Source: Bacteroidaceae bacterium (GTDB taxonomy: Bacteria; Bacteroidota; Bacteroidia; Bacteroidales; Barnesiellaceae_A). From it: 6,523 nt of DNA. Below are positions 1-6,513 of this stretch, piece by piece. Under the pieces are notes generated by a model that saw only the letters and a program-made list of their open reading frames with translations, did no database searches and was not told the origin of the DNA. Made by a program: the position numbers and the translations under genes. Location of the stretch: NCBI GenBank assembly GCA_017561285.1, contig JAFZDG010000154.1:1-6523 (forward strand). The letters are read 5' to 3'. Each line of letters starts with the position of its first letter. Positions within the stretch are counted from its first letter, which is position 1.

Positions 1-2
1 CA

Positions 3-392
3 CTGCGTGCGGCCGGTCATCAGGTAGGCAACCACACAATGAGCCATGTAAAGGGTATCAATATGAATACCCCCGACTACTTGCGCAACATAGAGAAAGC
101 CAACGACCTCATACAAAGCCCGTTGTTTCGCCCGCCACATGGATTTATCCGCCCCAGCCAATTTACAGCCATCAAAGAAAAATATACAACAGTGATGTGG
201 GATGTGGTTACACGCGATTACAGCAGCCACCTCAATGGCGAGCAAGTACTCGACAACGTGCGCCGATATACCCGCAATGGCTCTATCATTGTATTTCACG
301 ACTCACTCAAGGCCGAAAAGAATCTGCGCTACGCCCTGCCTCGCGCCATAGAGTGGTTACGCAACAATGGATACAAATTTGGAACACTCTGA
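3..392 (+). CDS. Polysaccharide deacetylase (NodB domain), 3' part; start lies before the window
   Basis: This is the C-terminal part of a NodB/CE4-type deacetylase, a metal-dependent enzyme that removes acetyl groups from N-acetylated sugars of cell-wall or surface polysaccharide. The frame is open to the left edge, so the ATG at 39 is only an internal methionine: the metal-binding motif HTMSH (33-47) straddles it. Further visible motifs are RPPHG (129-143), WDVVTRDYS (from 198; the second Asp at 216-218) and the IIVFHD motif with His/Asp at 297-302. The first motif (usually TFDD) must lie upstream of the window. The gene ends inside queG with a 26-base overlap, which implies co-transcription. 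Family assignment is firm because motifs 2 to 5 occur in order and at normal spacing. The exact substrate, and whether the protein is exported, cannot be judged without the N-terminus. Confidence 0.9.
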   Translation: MRAAGHQVGNHTMSHVKGINMNTPDYLRNIEKANDLIQSPLFRPPHGFIRPSQFTAIKEKYTTVMWDVVTRDYSSHLNGEQVLDNVRRYTRNGSIIVFHDSLKAEKNLRYALPRAIEWLRNNGYKFGTL

Positions 393-1323
393 TTGGCAAG
401 AGGCTATCCGCAAGAAAGCGTTAGAGATAGGCTTCTCGGCTTGCGGTTTTGCATCGGTACAAGATGTGCCCGATGCCATCTTCGACCATTGGCAAGATTG
501 GGTTGCTACCGGCAAACACGCCTCTATGGGCTATATGGAACAACACGCCGCCATACGCCGCAACCCGCAAGGACTACTGCCCAATGCTCGCACCGTTGTT
601 TCGGTGGCCCTCAACTACTACCCGGCCCAAAGTATGCCGGCCGAAAATCCTCGCTTTGCTCGCTACGCCTACGGGGCCGACTATCACGATGTAATGCGCC
701 GTATGCTCGGCAACTTGGCTCAATTCATTCAGTCGCTATCGCCTTGCGAGTGCCGTTGTTGTTGCGACACAGCCCCCATCTTTGAGCGATATTGGGCAGT
801 ACAGGCCGGCATTGGTTTTAGAGGGCGCAACAGTCAGCTCATTATTCCGCAGCAAGGCAGTTACTTCTTTTTGGGCGAGGTACTCACCACACTCGATCTG
901 CCGACATCGCAACCCATAGCGCAACAATGCGGAGAATGCCGCAAATGTATAGATGCCTGCCCGGTGAGAGCAATATCACCCGACGCAACCATCGATGCAC
1001 GCCGCTGCATCTCATGTCAGACCATAGAAAACCGAGAGGAAATACCCACCGAAGTCAAGCAAAGATTGGGACGGAGAGTATATGGATGCGATACGTGCCA
1101 AGAGGTGTGTCCGCACAATCGCAATGCCAAGCCTACTGCCATTGAAGCCCTTGCACCCCTGCCTCAATTACACACACTCACTTACGAGCGACTGCGCACT
1201 CTCACGCCCACCGACTTTAGTTGCATCTTTGCAGGTTCAGCAGTCAAGCGTGCCAAGTACAACGGGCTTATGCGCAATGTAGAGGCATTAGACGCATCGC
1301 TCTTCGAGCAGCAAAAGACCTGA
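367..1323 (+). CDS. queG: Epoxyqueuosine reductase QueG
   Basis: A 318-residue cytoplasmic iron-sulfur, cobalamin-dependent enzyme that reduces epoxyqueuosine to queuosine at the wobble base (position 34) of GUN-anticodon tRNAs. The DTAPIFER motif places an Asp at residue 134, in the region of the family's catalytic acid, followed by the conserved GFRGRNSQLI and GSYFFLGE stretches. Two [4Fe-4S] clusters are supported by CGECRKCIDACP (Cys188, 191, 194, 198), Cys214/Cys217, and CDTCQEVCP (Cys241, 244, 248). The conserved tail SAVKRAKYNGLMRN is present. Length matches the shorter QueG form, without C-terminal HEAT repeats. The ATG at 367 gives the expected N-terminus for the family. It lies inside the deacetylase gene, without a clear Shine-Dalgarno sequence, so translation probably depends on the upstream gene. 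The 3' end is one base from a convergent glycosyltransferase gene, leaving no room for an intergenic terminator. Confidence 0.96.
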   Translation: MDTNLEHSDWQEAIRKKALEIGFSACGFASVQDVPDAIFDHWQDWVATGKHASMGYMEQHAAIRRNPQGLLPNARTVVSVALNYYPAQSMPAENPRFARYAYGADYHDVMRRMLGNLAQFIQSLSPCECRCCCDTAPIFERYWAVQAGIGFRGRNSQLIIPQQGSYFFLGEVLTTLDLPTSQPIAQQCGECRKCIDACPVRAISPDATIDARRCISCQTIENREEIPTEVKQRLGRRVYGCDTCQEVCPHNRNAKPTAIEALAPLPQLHTLTYERLRTLTPTDFSCIFAGSAVKRAKYNGLMRNVEALDASLFEQQKT

Positions 1324-1324
1324 A

Positions 1325-2287
1325 CTACCTGATTATCAACCGGGCTACCATACCACTACCTCGTCCGCCTCTCGATGCATACTGCAAACAGAGTGCAAAG
1401 AAGCACCTCATAACAGGCGTAGTGAGCGAATCATTCACCGCCTCATTGTATATTTGACGGGCAAGTTGCGAGAGCTCAGTGCGATTATTTTCGTCCATCT
1501 CGTGCAAAATACGAGCAGCCAAGAGTACTTGCCGGTATATTACCAACCGTTCAAGACGTACACGCCGAGGGTGCGATGAAGCTGCAATATCTTGACGTGT
1601 TTGTTGGATAGCCTTATAGAACTGTGTGTAACCATACTTGTCGTTGCGACCGGTAATAGAGGCCGGATGCAAATATACCGTAGCCACAGGAGGTTTTTGC
1701 AACCAATAGATACGAGGTTTCCCAAGCATAAGGCGCAGGCCAAAGTTCCAATCGAGCCATCCATTATAATGCTCGTGCCACCCACCCACGCTACGAATGA
1801 GTTGCGTACGCGCTGCAAAACGCTGGGTAGATAAGATACCATGTATAATATGGGCTTCGGGCTCCGATGTAAAGATGGCCTTTGCCAAAAACGTATGCGA
1901 ACCCTTGCTGAAGTTTATCGTAGCCCCTACAATATCGGCATCGGGATGCTCAGCAAAAGCCTGCATATAGCGCGAAACAGCATCGGGGTGCAACTCATCG
2001 TCACTATCGAAAAACATCATATATCTACTCTCGACAAGCTCCACACCTTTATTGCGGGCGGCCGATGCTCCCGGACGGGGTTGACAGTCGACAACAATCT
2101 GTAATTGAGCATCTTGATGCTTTTGTTGCATCTCTCGACACACCGACAAGGAGTCATCGGTAGAGTTATTGTCTACCAATATGAGCCGTATGGGACGATA
2201 ATCTTGAGCAACAATCGAAGCAACTGTACGAGGCAACTCCCTTGCTCGATTATACACCGGTATTATTATGCTCATCACATCTTTCAT
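1325..2287 (-). CDS. Family 2 glycosyltransferase (GT-A fold)
   Basis: A 320-residue enzyme expected to transfer a sugar from a nucleotide-sugar donor to a growing surface glycan on the cytoplasmic side of the membrane. The N-terminus carries the GT2 signature SIIIPVYNRARELPRTVASI, then LVDNNSTDDS, PGASAARNKG and the metal-binding FDSDDE (Asp94, 96, 97). The usual W-x-ED acceptor/base motif appears as NGWLDWNFGLRL, so Asp179 is the likely base. A basic helical C-terminus follows, with no convincing transmembrane segment. I chose the ATG at 2287 (MKDVMSIIIP...). An ATG at 2311 is in frame, but it lies upstream of the TATCTTTG promoter element and its eight extra residues are not GT2-like. The ATG at 2275 is the alternative. 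The gene is divergent from the next glycosyltransferase and convergent with queG. Donor and acceptor cannot be deduced. Confidence 0.88.
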   Translation of the reverse strand: MKDVMSIIIPVYNRARELPRTVASIVAQDYRPIRLILVDNNSTDDSLSVCREMQQKHQDAQLQIVVDCQPRPGASAARNKGVELVESRYMMFFDSDDELHPDAVSRYMQAFAEHPDADIVGATINFSKGSHTFLAKAIFTSEPEAHIIHGILSTQRFAARTQLIRSVGGWHEHYNGWLDWNFGLRLMLGKPRIYWLQKPPVATVYLHPASITGRNDKYGYTQFYKAIQQTRQDIAASSHPRRVRLERLVIYRQVLLAARILHEMDENNRTELSQLARQIYNEAVNDSLTTPVMRCFFALCLQYASRGGRGSGMVARLIIR

Positions 2288-2291
2288 ACGC

Positions 2292-2299
2292 CAAAGATA
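2292..2299 (-). promoter_or_regulatory. Bacteroidota -7 promoter element for the - strand glycosyltransferase
   Basis: Read on the - strand this is TATCTTTG, a perfect match to the Bacteroidota TAnnTTTG -7 box. The chosen ATG follows after exactly 4 bases, so the transcript would be leaderless or nearly so. A TTGAC at 2320-2324 (- strand) could serve as the -33 element, although the 22-base gap is slightly longer than usual. The element excludes the upstream ATG at 2311 as a start for this transcript. Confidence 0.6.
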
Positions 2300-2323
2300 G
2301 TACAAACCCACGAAATATTGTCA

Positions 2324-2356
2324 AGCACGCACAAATATTTCACAGCACGCGCAAAT
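2324..2356. repeat. Two direct repeats of AGCACGCRCAAAT spaced 20 bases apart
   Basis: Copies at 2324-2336 and 2344-2356 read AGCACGCACAAAT and AGCACGCGCAAAT, identical at 12 of 13 positions. Their starts are 20 bases apart, about two helical turns, so both would face the same side of the DNA. They lie in the middle of the divergent intergenic region, next to the -33 position of the - strand promoter. This is the layout expected of paired regulator sites, but no regulator is identified and chance cannot be excluded. Confidence 0.4.
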
Positions 2357-2359
2357 CTA

Positions 2360-2381
2360 TCTTTGAGGTTTGCCTCAAAGA
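2360..2381. repeat. Perfect inverted repeat (9-bp arms, 4-base loop) in the divergent intergenic region
   Basis: TCTTTGAGG (2360-2368) and CCTCAAAGA (2373-2381) pair perfectly around the loop TTTG. The left arm overlaps a second TAnnTTTG match, TATCTTTG at 2358-2365 on the + strand. The dyad could be an operator, or a leader hairpin if transcription starts upstream of it. It is not followed directly by a T-run: the next one begins at 2398, 17 bases on. A terminator is therefore unlikely. Confidence 0.5.
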
Positions 2382-2407
2382 AGAACAAAAAACCCGATTT
2401 TTTTGTG

Positions 2408-2415
2408 TATGTTTG
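2408..2415 (+). promoter_or_regulatory. Bacteroidota -7 promoter element for the + strand glycosyltransferase pair
   Basis: TATGTTTG matches TAnnTTTG and is followed 4 bases later by the ATG at 2420, the same spacing as on the opposite strand. No good TTG is present at the expected -33 position; the region there is A-rich, so the promoter may be weak or need an activator. A second candidate, TATCTTTG at 2358-2365, would give a leader of about 50 bases. Confidence 0.5.
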
Positions 2416-2419
2416 CAAT

Positions 2420-3250
2420 ATGAAGTTGAATGTACTCATATCCACTCTCAACAATGGTATTGAGCGAGTACCTCATATACTGTTAGCTCCACGCACCGAT
2501 GTTGCGTATATTGTATCTATGCAATATACCGATGAGGTATATTTACAACAGATTCCTACTGAGTTGCAAGAGCGCAGCGATGTGCAGGTGGTAACAATGG
2601 CCGGCAAAGGTCTTTCGCGCAATCGCAACAATGCCATGAGATATGCCACCGGCGATATAGCCCTCATAGCCGATGACGATGTACGATACAAAAATGAGTA
2701 TTTCGACAGCATCATTGCCACATTTGAGCAACATACGACACTCGATGTAGCTCATTTTATGATAAAAGCGACAGATGGCAACTACATAAAAGCATATCCC
2801 AATCATTCATACACCTACCCTCACATACCCAAAGGCATGTATGTTACATCGCCCGAGATAGCCGTACGCATATCGTCTGTACGCAACAAACTCTACTTCG
2901 ATGAGCGTTTTGGGTTGGGTTCACCGCATTTTGTATGTGGCGAGGAGGAGATATTCCTCTACGAAGCACATCGCATGGGAATGGATATACGTTTCTTCCC
3001 TCAATGTGTTGTAGAAGCACCATCCGACAGTACAGGTACACGCACCTATACCGATGAGCGCGTAATGATGGCCAAAGGGGCTATGCACTACTATCTGCAT
3101 GGAGCATCGGCCTGGTTGAGAATGTTTAAGTTTGCTCTTACTGCGGCCCTCTCCCGCAAGGGTAACTTTGGGACACTGCTACGCAACACATTCAAGGGCA
3201 TAGACTATTATAGAAAGGTGGTACGATATGAAGATTCTACTGGTAGGTGA
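2420..3250 (+). CDS. GT2-like glycosyltransferase (GT-A fold)
   Basis: A 276-residue cytoplasmic glycosyltransferase, probably acting on a surface glycan. The N-terminus MKLNVLISTLNNGIERV is followed by GLSRNRNNAMRYATGD and the acidic metal-binding run IADDDVRY (Asp85-87). The later motif GLGSPHFVCGEEEIFL (Glu175-177) occupies the place of the acceptor-side acidic motif of GT2 enzymes. The last 60 residues are basic and aromatic, compatible with membrane attachment but without a clear membrane span. The frame is open upstream to 2105, but that part runs through the divergent gene and reads as non-glycosyltransferase sequence. The ATG at 2420 is supported by the promoter element just before it and by the protein beginning at the first beta strand. 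The 3' end overlaps the next gene by 23 bases, so the two are surely one transcription unit. Confidence 0.85.
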   Translation: MKLNVLISTLNNGIERVPHILLAPRTDVAYIVSMQYTDEVYLQQIPTELQERSDVQVVTMAGKGLSRNRNNAMRYATGDIALIADDDVRYKNEYFDSIIATFEQHTTLDVAHFMIKATDGNYIKAYPNHSYTYPHIPKGMYVTSPEIAVRISSVRNKLYFDERFGLGSPHFVCGEEEIFLYEAHRMGMDIRFFPQCVVEAPSDSTGTRTYTDERVMMAKGAMHYYLHGASAWLRMFKFALTAALSRKGNFGTLLRNTFKGIDYYRKVVRYEDSTGR

Positions 3251-4325
3251 TGCAAGCAACTTTCATTGGACATTGGCTCAAGGACTGCGACAATTAGGTC
3301 ACGAGGCCACAGTCATATCCAATGGTGGCGGATGGATGAATACCAATTGCGACATAGCCATTCGCCGCAAGAGTTTTGGTACGGTAGATTCTATGATGTA
3401 CCTTGCCAAGATTATGTCGCTATTACCCACATGGCGCAATTACGACATTGTGCAAGTTGCCGGTCACAATTTCTTCAAACTTCGCCCGGAGAAGAACCTG
3501 GCTATCTTTCGCCAACTGCGTCGCCAAAACGACCGCATCTATATGGGCGCTGTCAGTACCGACCACTACTATACGAAGGCCTGTTTTGACGGCAAAACCT
3601 ATCGATACTCCGACTATTTTGTAGGAGATAAACCCATGAACAGACCAAACTATAACACCGAAAAGGCAGCATACCTCGAAGGAGCCAACCGCGATGCAAA
3701 CATTGCAATGGCTCAAGAATGCAACGGCATTGCAGCATGCCTATGGGAGTATTATGTAGCCTACGAAAACGAGTATGCTCACAAATTGGCATACATTCCC
3801 ATCCCTATCAACCTCGATGAAAACCCATTGCGAAATATACCCCAAACGATAGAACAAGTACGGTTCTTTATAGGTATACAGCACGACCGCTCGATACTCA
3901 AAGGCACTGATATAATGTATGATGTGCTCAAGCAATTGCAACACGATTATAAGAACGAATGCCACGTTACTGCCGTAGAGAGCCTACCCTACAAAGAGTA
4001 TAATCGTGTAATGTATGAGTCGGATGTATTGATAGACCAACTCTACTCATATACACCGGCTACCAACGCACTATTGGCAATGGCTAAAGGCATTGTAGCG
4101 GTAAGCGGAGCAGAACCCGAGTACTGCCAATTTATAGGCGCACACAACAATATGCCGGTAGTTAACATATTACCCGACCGCGATGACATATATACAACAT
4201 TAGAAAGAATTATCGTGCAACGCAACAACATCCCCCAAATGTGCCGCGACAGCCGCCTATTTGTCGAGCAACATCACGACTACCGCAAGGTTGCGCAACA
4301 ATTTATCGATTTTTGGTCTAAGTAA
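3228..4325 (+). CDS. GT-B fold glycosyltransferase, GT4-like
   Basis: A 365-residue protein with the two-Rossmann layout of GT-B glycosyltransferases. The N-terminal domain starts MKILLVGDASNFHWTLAQGL and RQLGHEATVIS, typical of GT4. The second domain begins near residue 211 with FFIGIQHDRSILKGTD; Arg221 and Lys225-Gly226 match the donor-phosphate-binding R...KG pattern. The region that normally holds the E-x7-E motif reads YTPATNALLAMAKG then GAEPE (residues 275-298). The second Glu is plausible, but the first is not recognisable, so the family is remote or the catalytic glutamate has been replaced. It starts inside the preceding glycosyltransferase gene; AAAGGTGG at 3214-3221 is a reasonable ribosome binding site, unusual for this window. 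A strong terminator follows the stop. Sugar donor and acceptor are unknown. Confidence 0.8.
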   Translation: MKILLVGDASNFHWTLAQGLRQLGHEATVISNGGGWMNTNCDIAIRRKSFGTVDSMMYLAKIMSLLPTWRNYDIVQVAGHNFFKLRPEKNLAIFRQLRRQNDRIYMGAVSTDHYYTKACFDGKTYRYSDYFVGDKPMNRPNYNTEKAAYLEGANRDANIAMAQECNGIAACLWEYYVAYENEYAHKLAYIPIPINLDENPLRNIPQTIEQVRFFIGIQHDRSILKGTDIMYDVLKQLQHDYKNECHVTAVESLPYKEYNRVMYESDVLIDQLYSYTPATNALLAMAKGIVAVSGAEPEYCQFIGAHNNMPVVNILPDRDDIYTTLERIIVQRNNIPQMCRDSRLFVEQHHDYRKVAQQFIDFWSK

Positions 4326-4352
4326 CAGAAACAATAGATTCCTATATAAACA

Positions 4353-4384
4353 ATTGAGGCTGCACCGTTCGATGCAGCCTCAAT
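4353..4384. terminator. Bidirectional intrinsic terminator between convergent genes
   Basis: A perfect 12-bp stem (4353-4364 with 4373-4384) encloses the 8-base loop CCGTTCGA; the core pair is GAGGCTGCA with TGCAGCCTC. T-rich sequence follows on the + strand (TATTTT, ending at 4391) and moderately on the - strand (GTTTATATAG). The stem lies 27 bases after the + strand glycosyltransferase stop and 23 bases after the - strand secreted-protein stop, so it most likely ends both units. Confidence 0.85.
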
Positions 4385-4407
4385 ATATTTTCAGCTAATT
4401 TCTATTC

Positions 4408-6246
4408 TTATTTACGCATAGAAATTCCGCTTACATTCATAGGAATAGCTTGGTTGATAAAGGCAGGTTTCTCACCAACTGTAGCTTTGATACGAGCACC
4501 TCTTGTTTCGGAATCTAAAGCTACTTCCATCTCATAAAGGTATGAGAACAAGTATGCCGAACCTTCATAGATAAACCAAAGAACAGGTTGCTCACCGGCA
4601 TAGATAATTTCCTCCTCAGAGAATGCTACAAAGTCGGCTGTATTGATGTTTTGGCCGGTAACATCACCCAAGAGAAGCTCTACATTAAATTGGTTACCTT
4701 CGTTATCTTCCATAACGGTAGTACCCAAAACAGACCAGCCAGAAGTACCGGGGTCAATAAAGCTGAGTACCTCAAAAGTACCTTCCTCATCGGTCAAAGA
4801 ATAGCTCAATACAGGAATGCTGTAAGTCTCTTCCTCATTGAAGATACCGAGATCTTGCATAAAACCGGTCAAAGACCATACACTACCGATAATACCGGCT
4901 GCTTCATCACCAAAGAGATCTGAGAGATCCATTTGATAACTAAGTTCCATTGATGCAGTAGTAGTATATTCTTGAGCCTCAGTTTCTGAAACAGGAACGA
5001 GGAAGCTCCAAGTATAGTCGCCGGGTTTGATAAACAAAAAGTCACCCGATACTTCAGGTTCTTCTCTTGTAATCTTCTCGATTTCGGCCAAGGGGAATGC
5101 TTGACCAACCTCTTTGCTGAATACAAAGCCCATAAGAGCATTGTACCACCAACCATCGGGATCATTTACATCACCTACACCGATTATACGAGCCTCCGAA
5201 GCAATTACATTATCAACAACTTCCATCATATAGTCGCCGGTAGTTTCTACATTTTTACCATCAGATGTAGCACCGATAACCATTTTATAACCGCCATCAT
5301 CCATCAATACTTGGCCCAAAGGCATAGCAAGTGTACCTTCTGCCTCGTTGTAGATTGCATAAACAGGGCTTACATACTCAGGTCCAAGACCACCAAACAG
5401 ACAGATGGGTTGAATCCACACCTTGTTGGCATCAGCTTCGTCAACAGTAATAGTTACAGTCCACGACTCAGCAGGCTGACCTTGGAATGCACTCTCGGCA
5501 TATGCTTCATAAACACCGGCGATACCGGTATTGCTAAACTCGGGAGTAGTAGTTACGCACATCTCACCTTCTACATCATTGAAGTAGAGTTGAGAAGCCT
5601 TAACACGAGCGGGTGAAGTTACACCTTTGTTGTAGATATATACAAAAGGTACAGGTATGGCCTTGGTGTATGTCACAGAATGAACTGCTTGGTACCACCA
5701 CTGCTCTGGATCATCAAGAACGCCAATACCAATAAAATATTGCTCTGCAAATGTGATTACAACACCTTTATCATTCTTAGTGATAGTCATAACAACATCA
5801 CCTTTTGTGTCAATGTTTTGACCATCTTGCGATGCGCCGGTACCAAATCGTACACCTTCCTCCTCATACAATACTTGGCCCAAAGGCATTGTAAGTGTAC
5901 CTTGAGCAGCATCGAATGTAGCATATACGGGGTTGATATACTCAACAGGAACCATATCTTCCATAAAGGTACAAATGGGGTGAATCCATACCTTGCCGGC
6001 ATCGGCTTCATCTTCCTCTATAGTAACAGTCCACACTTGATCGGGTTTGCCTTGAAATGCACTACCGGCAACAGCATCATATGTACCAACGATGTCTTCT
6101 ACCGAAATCTCTGCAGCGGGAGCTTTACGCGCCATTTTGCGCTCTACACCTCTCTCTGCGTTTATATCCTTTGTAATAGCTTGTTGAGCTTGCATAGGCA
6201 ACATCAAGCCCATAGCAACTGTTAGGAGTGTAAATATTCTTTTCAT
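4408..6246 (-). CDS. Exported protein of unknown function with a tandem domain duplication
   Basis: A 612-residue acidic protein that I cannot assign to a named family. It opens with a signal peptide: positive MKR, a hydrophobic stretch, then MQAQQ with likely signal peptidase I cleavage after Ala20. There is no lipobox cysteine, so it is not a lipoprotein. After a short linker come two homologous domains, residues 51-195 and 241-379. Shared landmarks are G-x-Y near the start, SAFQGxP, WTVTI, DEADAxKVWI, PIC, MPLGQVL and WWYxA; a cysteine recurs at 92 and 282. The C-terminal third (about 400-612) is different, beta-rich in appearance and without a recognisable T9SS sorting tail. The gene begins 6 bases after the stop of a T9SS-tail gene, so they are probably co-transcribed. 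No Shine-Dalgarno is present; the upstream sequence is A-rich. A periplasmic or surface location is inferred. Confidence 0.85.
   Translation of the reverse strand: MKRIFTLLTVAMGLMLPMQAQQAITKDINAERGVERKMARKAPAAEISVEDIVGTYDAVAGSAFQGKPDQVWTVTIEEDEADAGKVWIHPICTFMEDMVPVEYINPVYATFDAAQGTLTMPLGQVLYEEEGVRFGTGASQDGQNIDTKGDVVMTITKNDKGVVITFAEQYFIGIGVLDDPEQWWYQAVHSVTYTKAIPVPFVYIYNKGVTSPARVKASQLYFNDVEGEMCVTTTPEFSNTGIAGVYEAYAESAFQGQPAESWTVTITVDEADANKVWIQPICLFGGLGPEYVSPVYAIYNEAEGTLAMPLGQVLMDDGGYKMVIGATSDGKNVETTGDYMMEVVDNVIASEARIIGVGDVNDPDGWWYNALMGFVFSKEVGQAFPLAEIEKITREEPEVSGDFLFIKPGDYTWSFLVPVSETEAQEYTTTASMELSYQMDLSDLFGDEAAGIIGSVWSLTGFMQDLGIFNEEETYSIPVLSYSLTDEEGTFEVLSFIDPGTSGWSVLGTTVMEDNEGNQFNVELLLGDVTGQNINTADFVAFSEEEIIYAGEQPVLWFIYEGSAYLFSYLYEMEVALDSETRGARIKATVGEKPAFINQAIPMNVSGISMRK
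5110..5526 (-). repeat. Second copy of the duplicated domain in the exported protein
   Basis: Encodes residues 241-379. It aligns to the first copy at an offset of 190 residues at the start (SAFQGQP 252-258, KVWIQPI 275-281), falling to 188 at MPLGQVL (308-314) and 183 at WWYNA (366-370), so a few residues were lost. At DNA level 5305-5339 matches 5869-5903 at 33 of 35 bases, higher than the rest of the repeat. Confidence 0.8.
5662..6096 (-). repeat. First copy of the duplicated domain in the exported protein
   Basis: Encodes residues 51-195, with SAFQGKP at 62-68, KVWIHPI at 85-91, MPLGQVL at 120-126 and WWYQA at 183-187. It is the counterpart of the copy at 5110-5526. About 45 residues (196-240) with no visible repeat link the two copies. 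Confidence 0.8.
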
Positions 6247-6252
6247 AGCCGA

Positions 6253-6513
6253 TTATTTTTTAAGGAATTTAACTGTAGTTTCGTTCACTTGCAACATATA
6301 TACACCTGCAGCCAAAGCCGATACATCTACACGACCATTGTTGGGAGTAAGAGTTGCTTCGATGAGCAATGTACCATCAAGACCGAGAACACGCACTTGT
6401 GCATTCTCGCGAAGACCTTGCAAACGGAGTTCTGATGTTACGGGGTTGGGATAGAGTGTTACTGCAAGACGCTCTGCATCTACATCGTTGGCAAAGGGAT
6501 ATTGGTAACTTTT
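6253..6513 (-). CDS. C-terminal fragment with a type IX secretion (type A) sorting domain; upstream frame interrupted
   Basis: The 86 readable residues end in a Por_Secre_tail-like sorting domain, the signal that sends a cargo protein through the T9SS to the cell surface, where the tail is removed. Signature elements in order are LAVTLYPNPV (LYPNP at 6442-6456), VRVLGLDGTLL, GRVDVSALAAGVYML (GVYM at 6295-6306) and the basic end VKFLKK before TAA. No methionine precedes the tail, so this is only the end of a larger cargo protein. An in-frame TAG lies at 6514-6516, eight bases inside the window edge. Either the gene is frameshifted or broken there, or the terminal bases are unreliable. The functional cargo domain is not visible. 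The stop is 6 bases before the start of the duplicated-domain exported protein, which suggests one operon. Confidence 0.75.
   Translation of the reverse strand, partial: KSYQYPFANDVDAERLAVTLYPNPVTSELRLQGLRENAQVRVLGLDGTLLIEATLTPNNGRVDVSALAAGVYMLQVNETTVKFLKK

Noticed and set aside
39..41. ATG at 39 as the start of the deacetylase
   Set aside because: It falls inside the HTMSH metal-binding motif, and the frame is open and family-like to the left edge.
2288..2311. Eight-residue N-terminal extension of the - strand glycosyltransferase (ATG at 2311)
   Set aside because: It overlaps the TATCTTTG promoter element, and the GT2 fold starts only after the later ATGs.
2324..2356. Direct repeats read as a CRISPR array
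   Set aside because: There are only two short copies with a 7-base gap, too short for repeat and spacer units, and no cas genes are present.
2358..2365. TATCTTTG as the main + strand promoter
   Set aside because: It matches the -7 box but has no good -33 element and overlaps the hairpin. The box at 2408-2415 has the same spacing to the ATG as its partner on the other strand. It is kept only as an alternative.
2360..2381. Hairpin read as a transcription terminator
   Set aside because: No T-run follows directly on either strand, and the region lies between divergent genes where no transcript ends.
2105..2419. Upstream extension of the + strand glycosyltransferase frame
   Set aside because: It lies opposite the 5' part of the divergent glycosyltransferase gene, does not read like a glycosyltransferase N-terminus, and precedes the promoter element. 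The protein begins naturally at 2420.
5101..6225. Long open frames on the + strand (5101-5616 and 5680-6225) inside the exported-protein gene
   Set aside because: They are shadows of a biased coding sequence. Their products are rich in Tyr, Asn, Ser and Cys with no domain signal, while the - strand frame has a signal peptide and internal homology.
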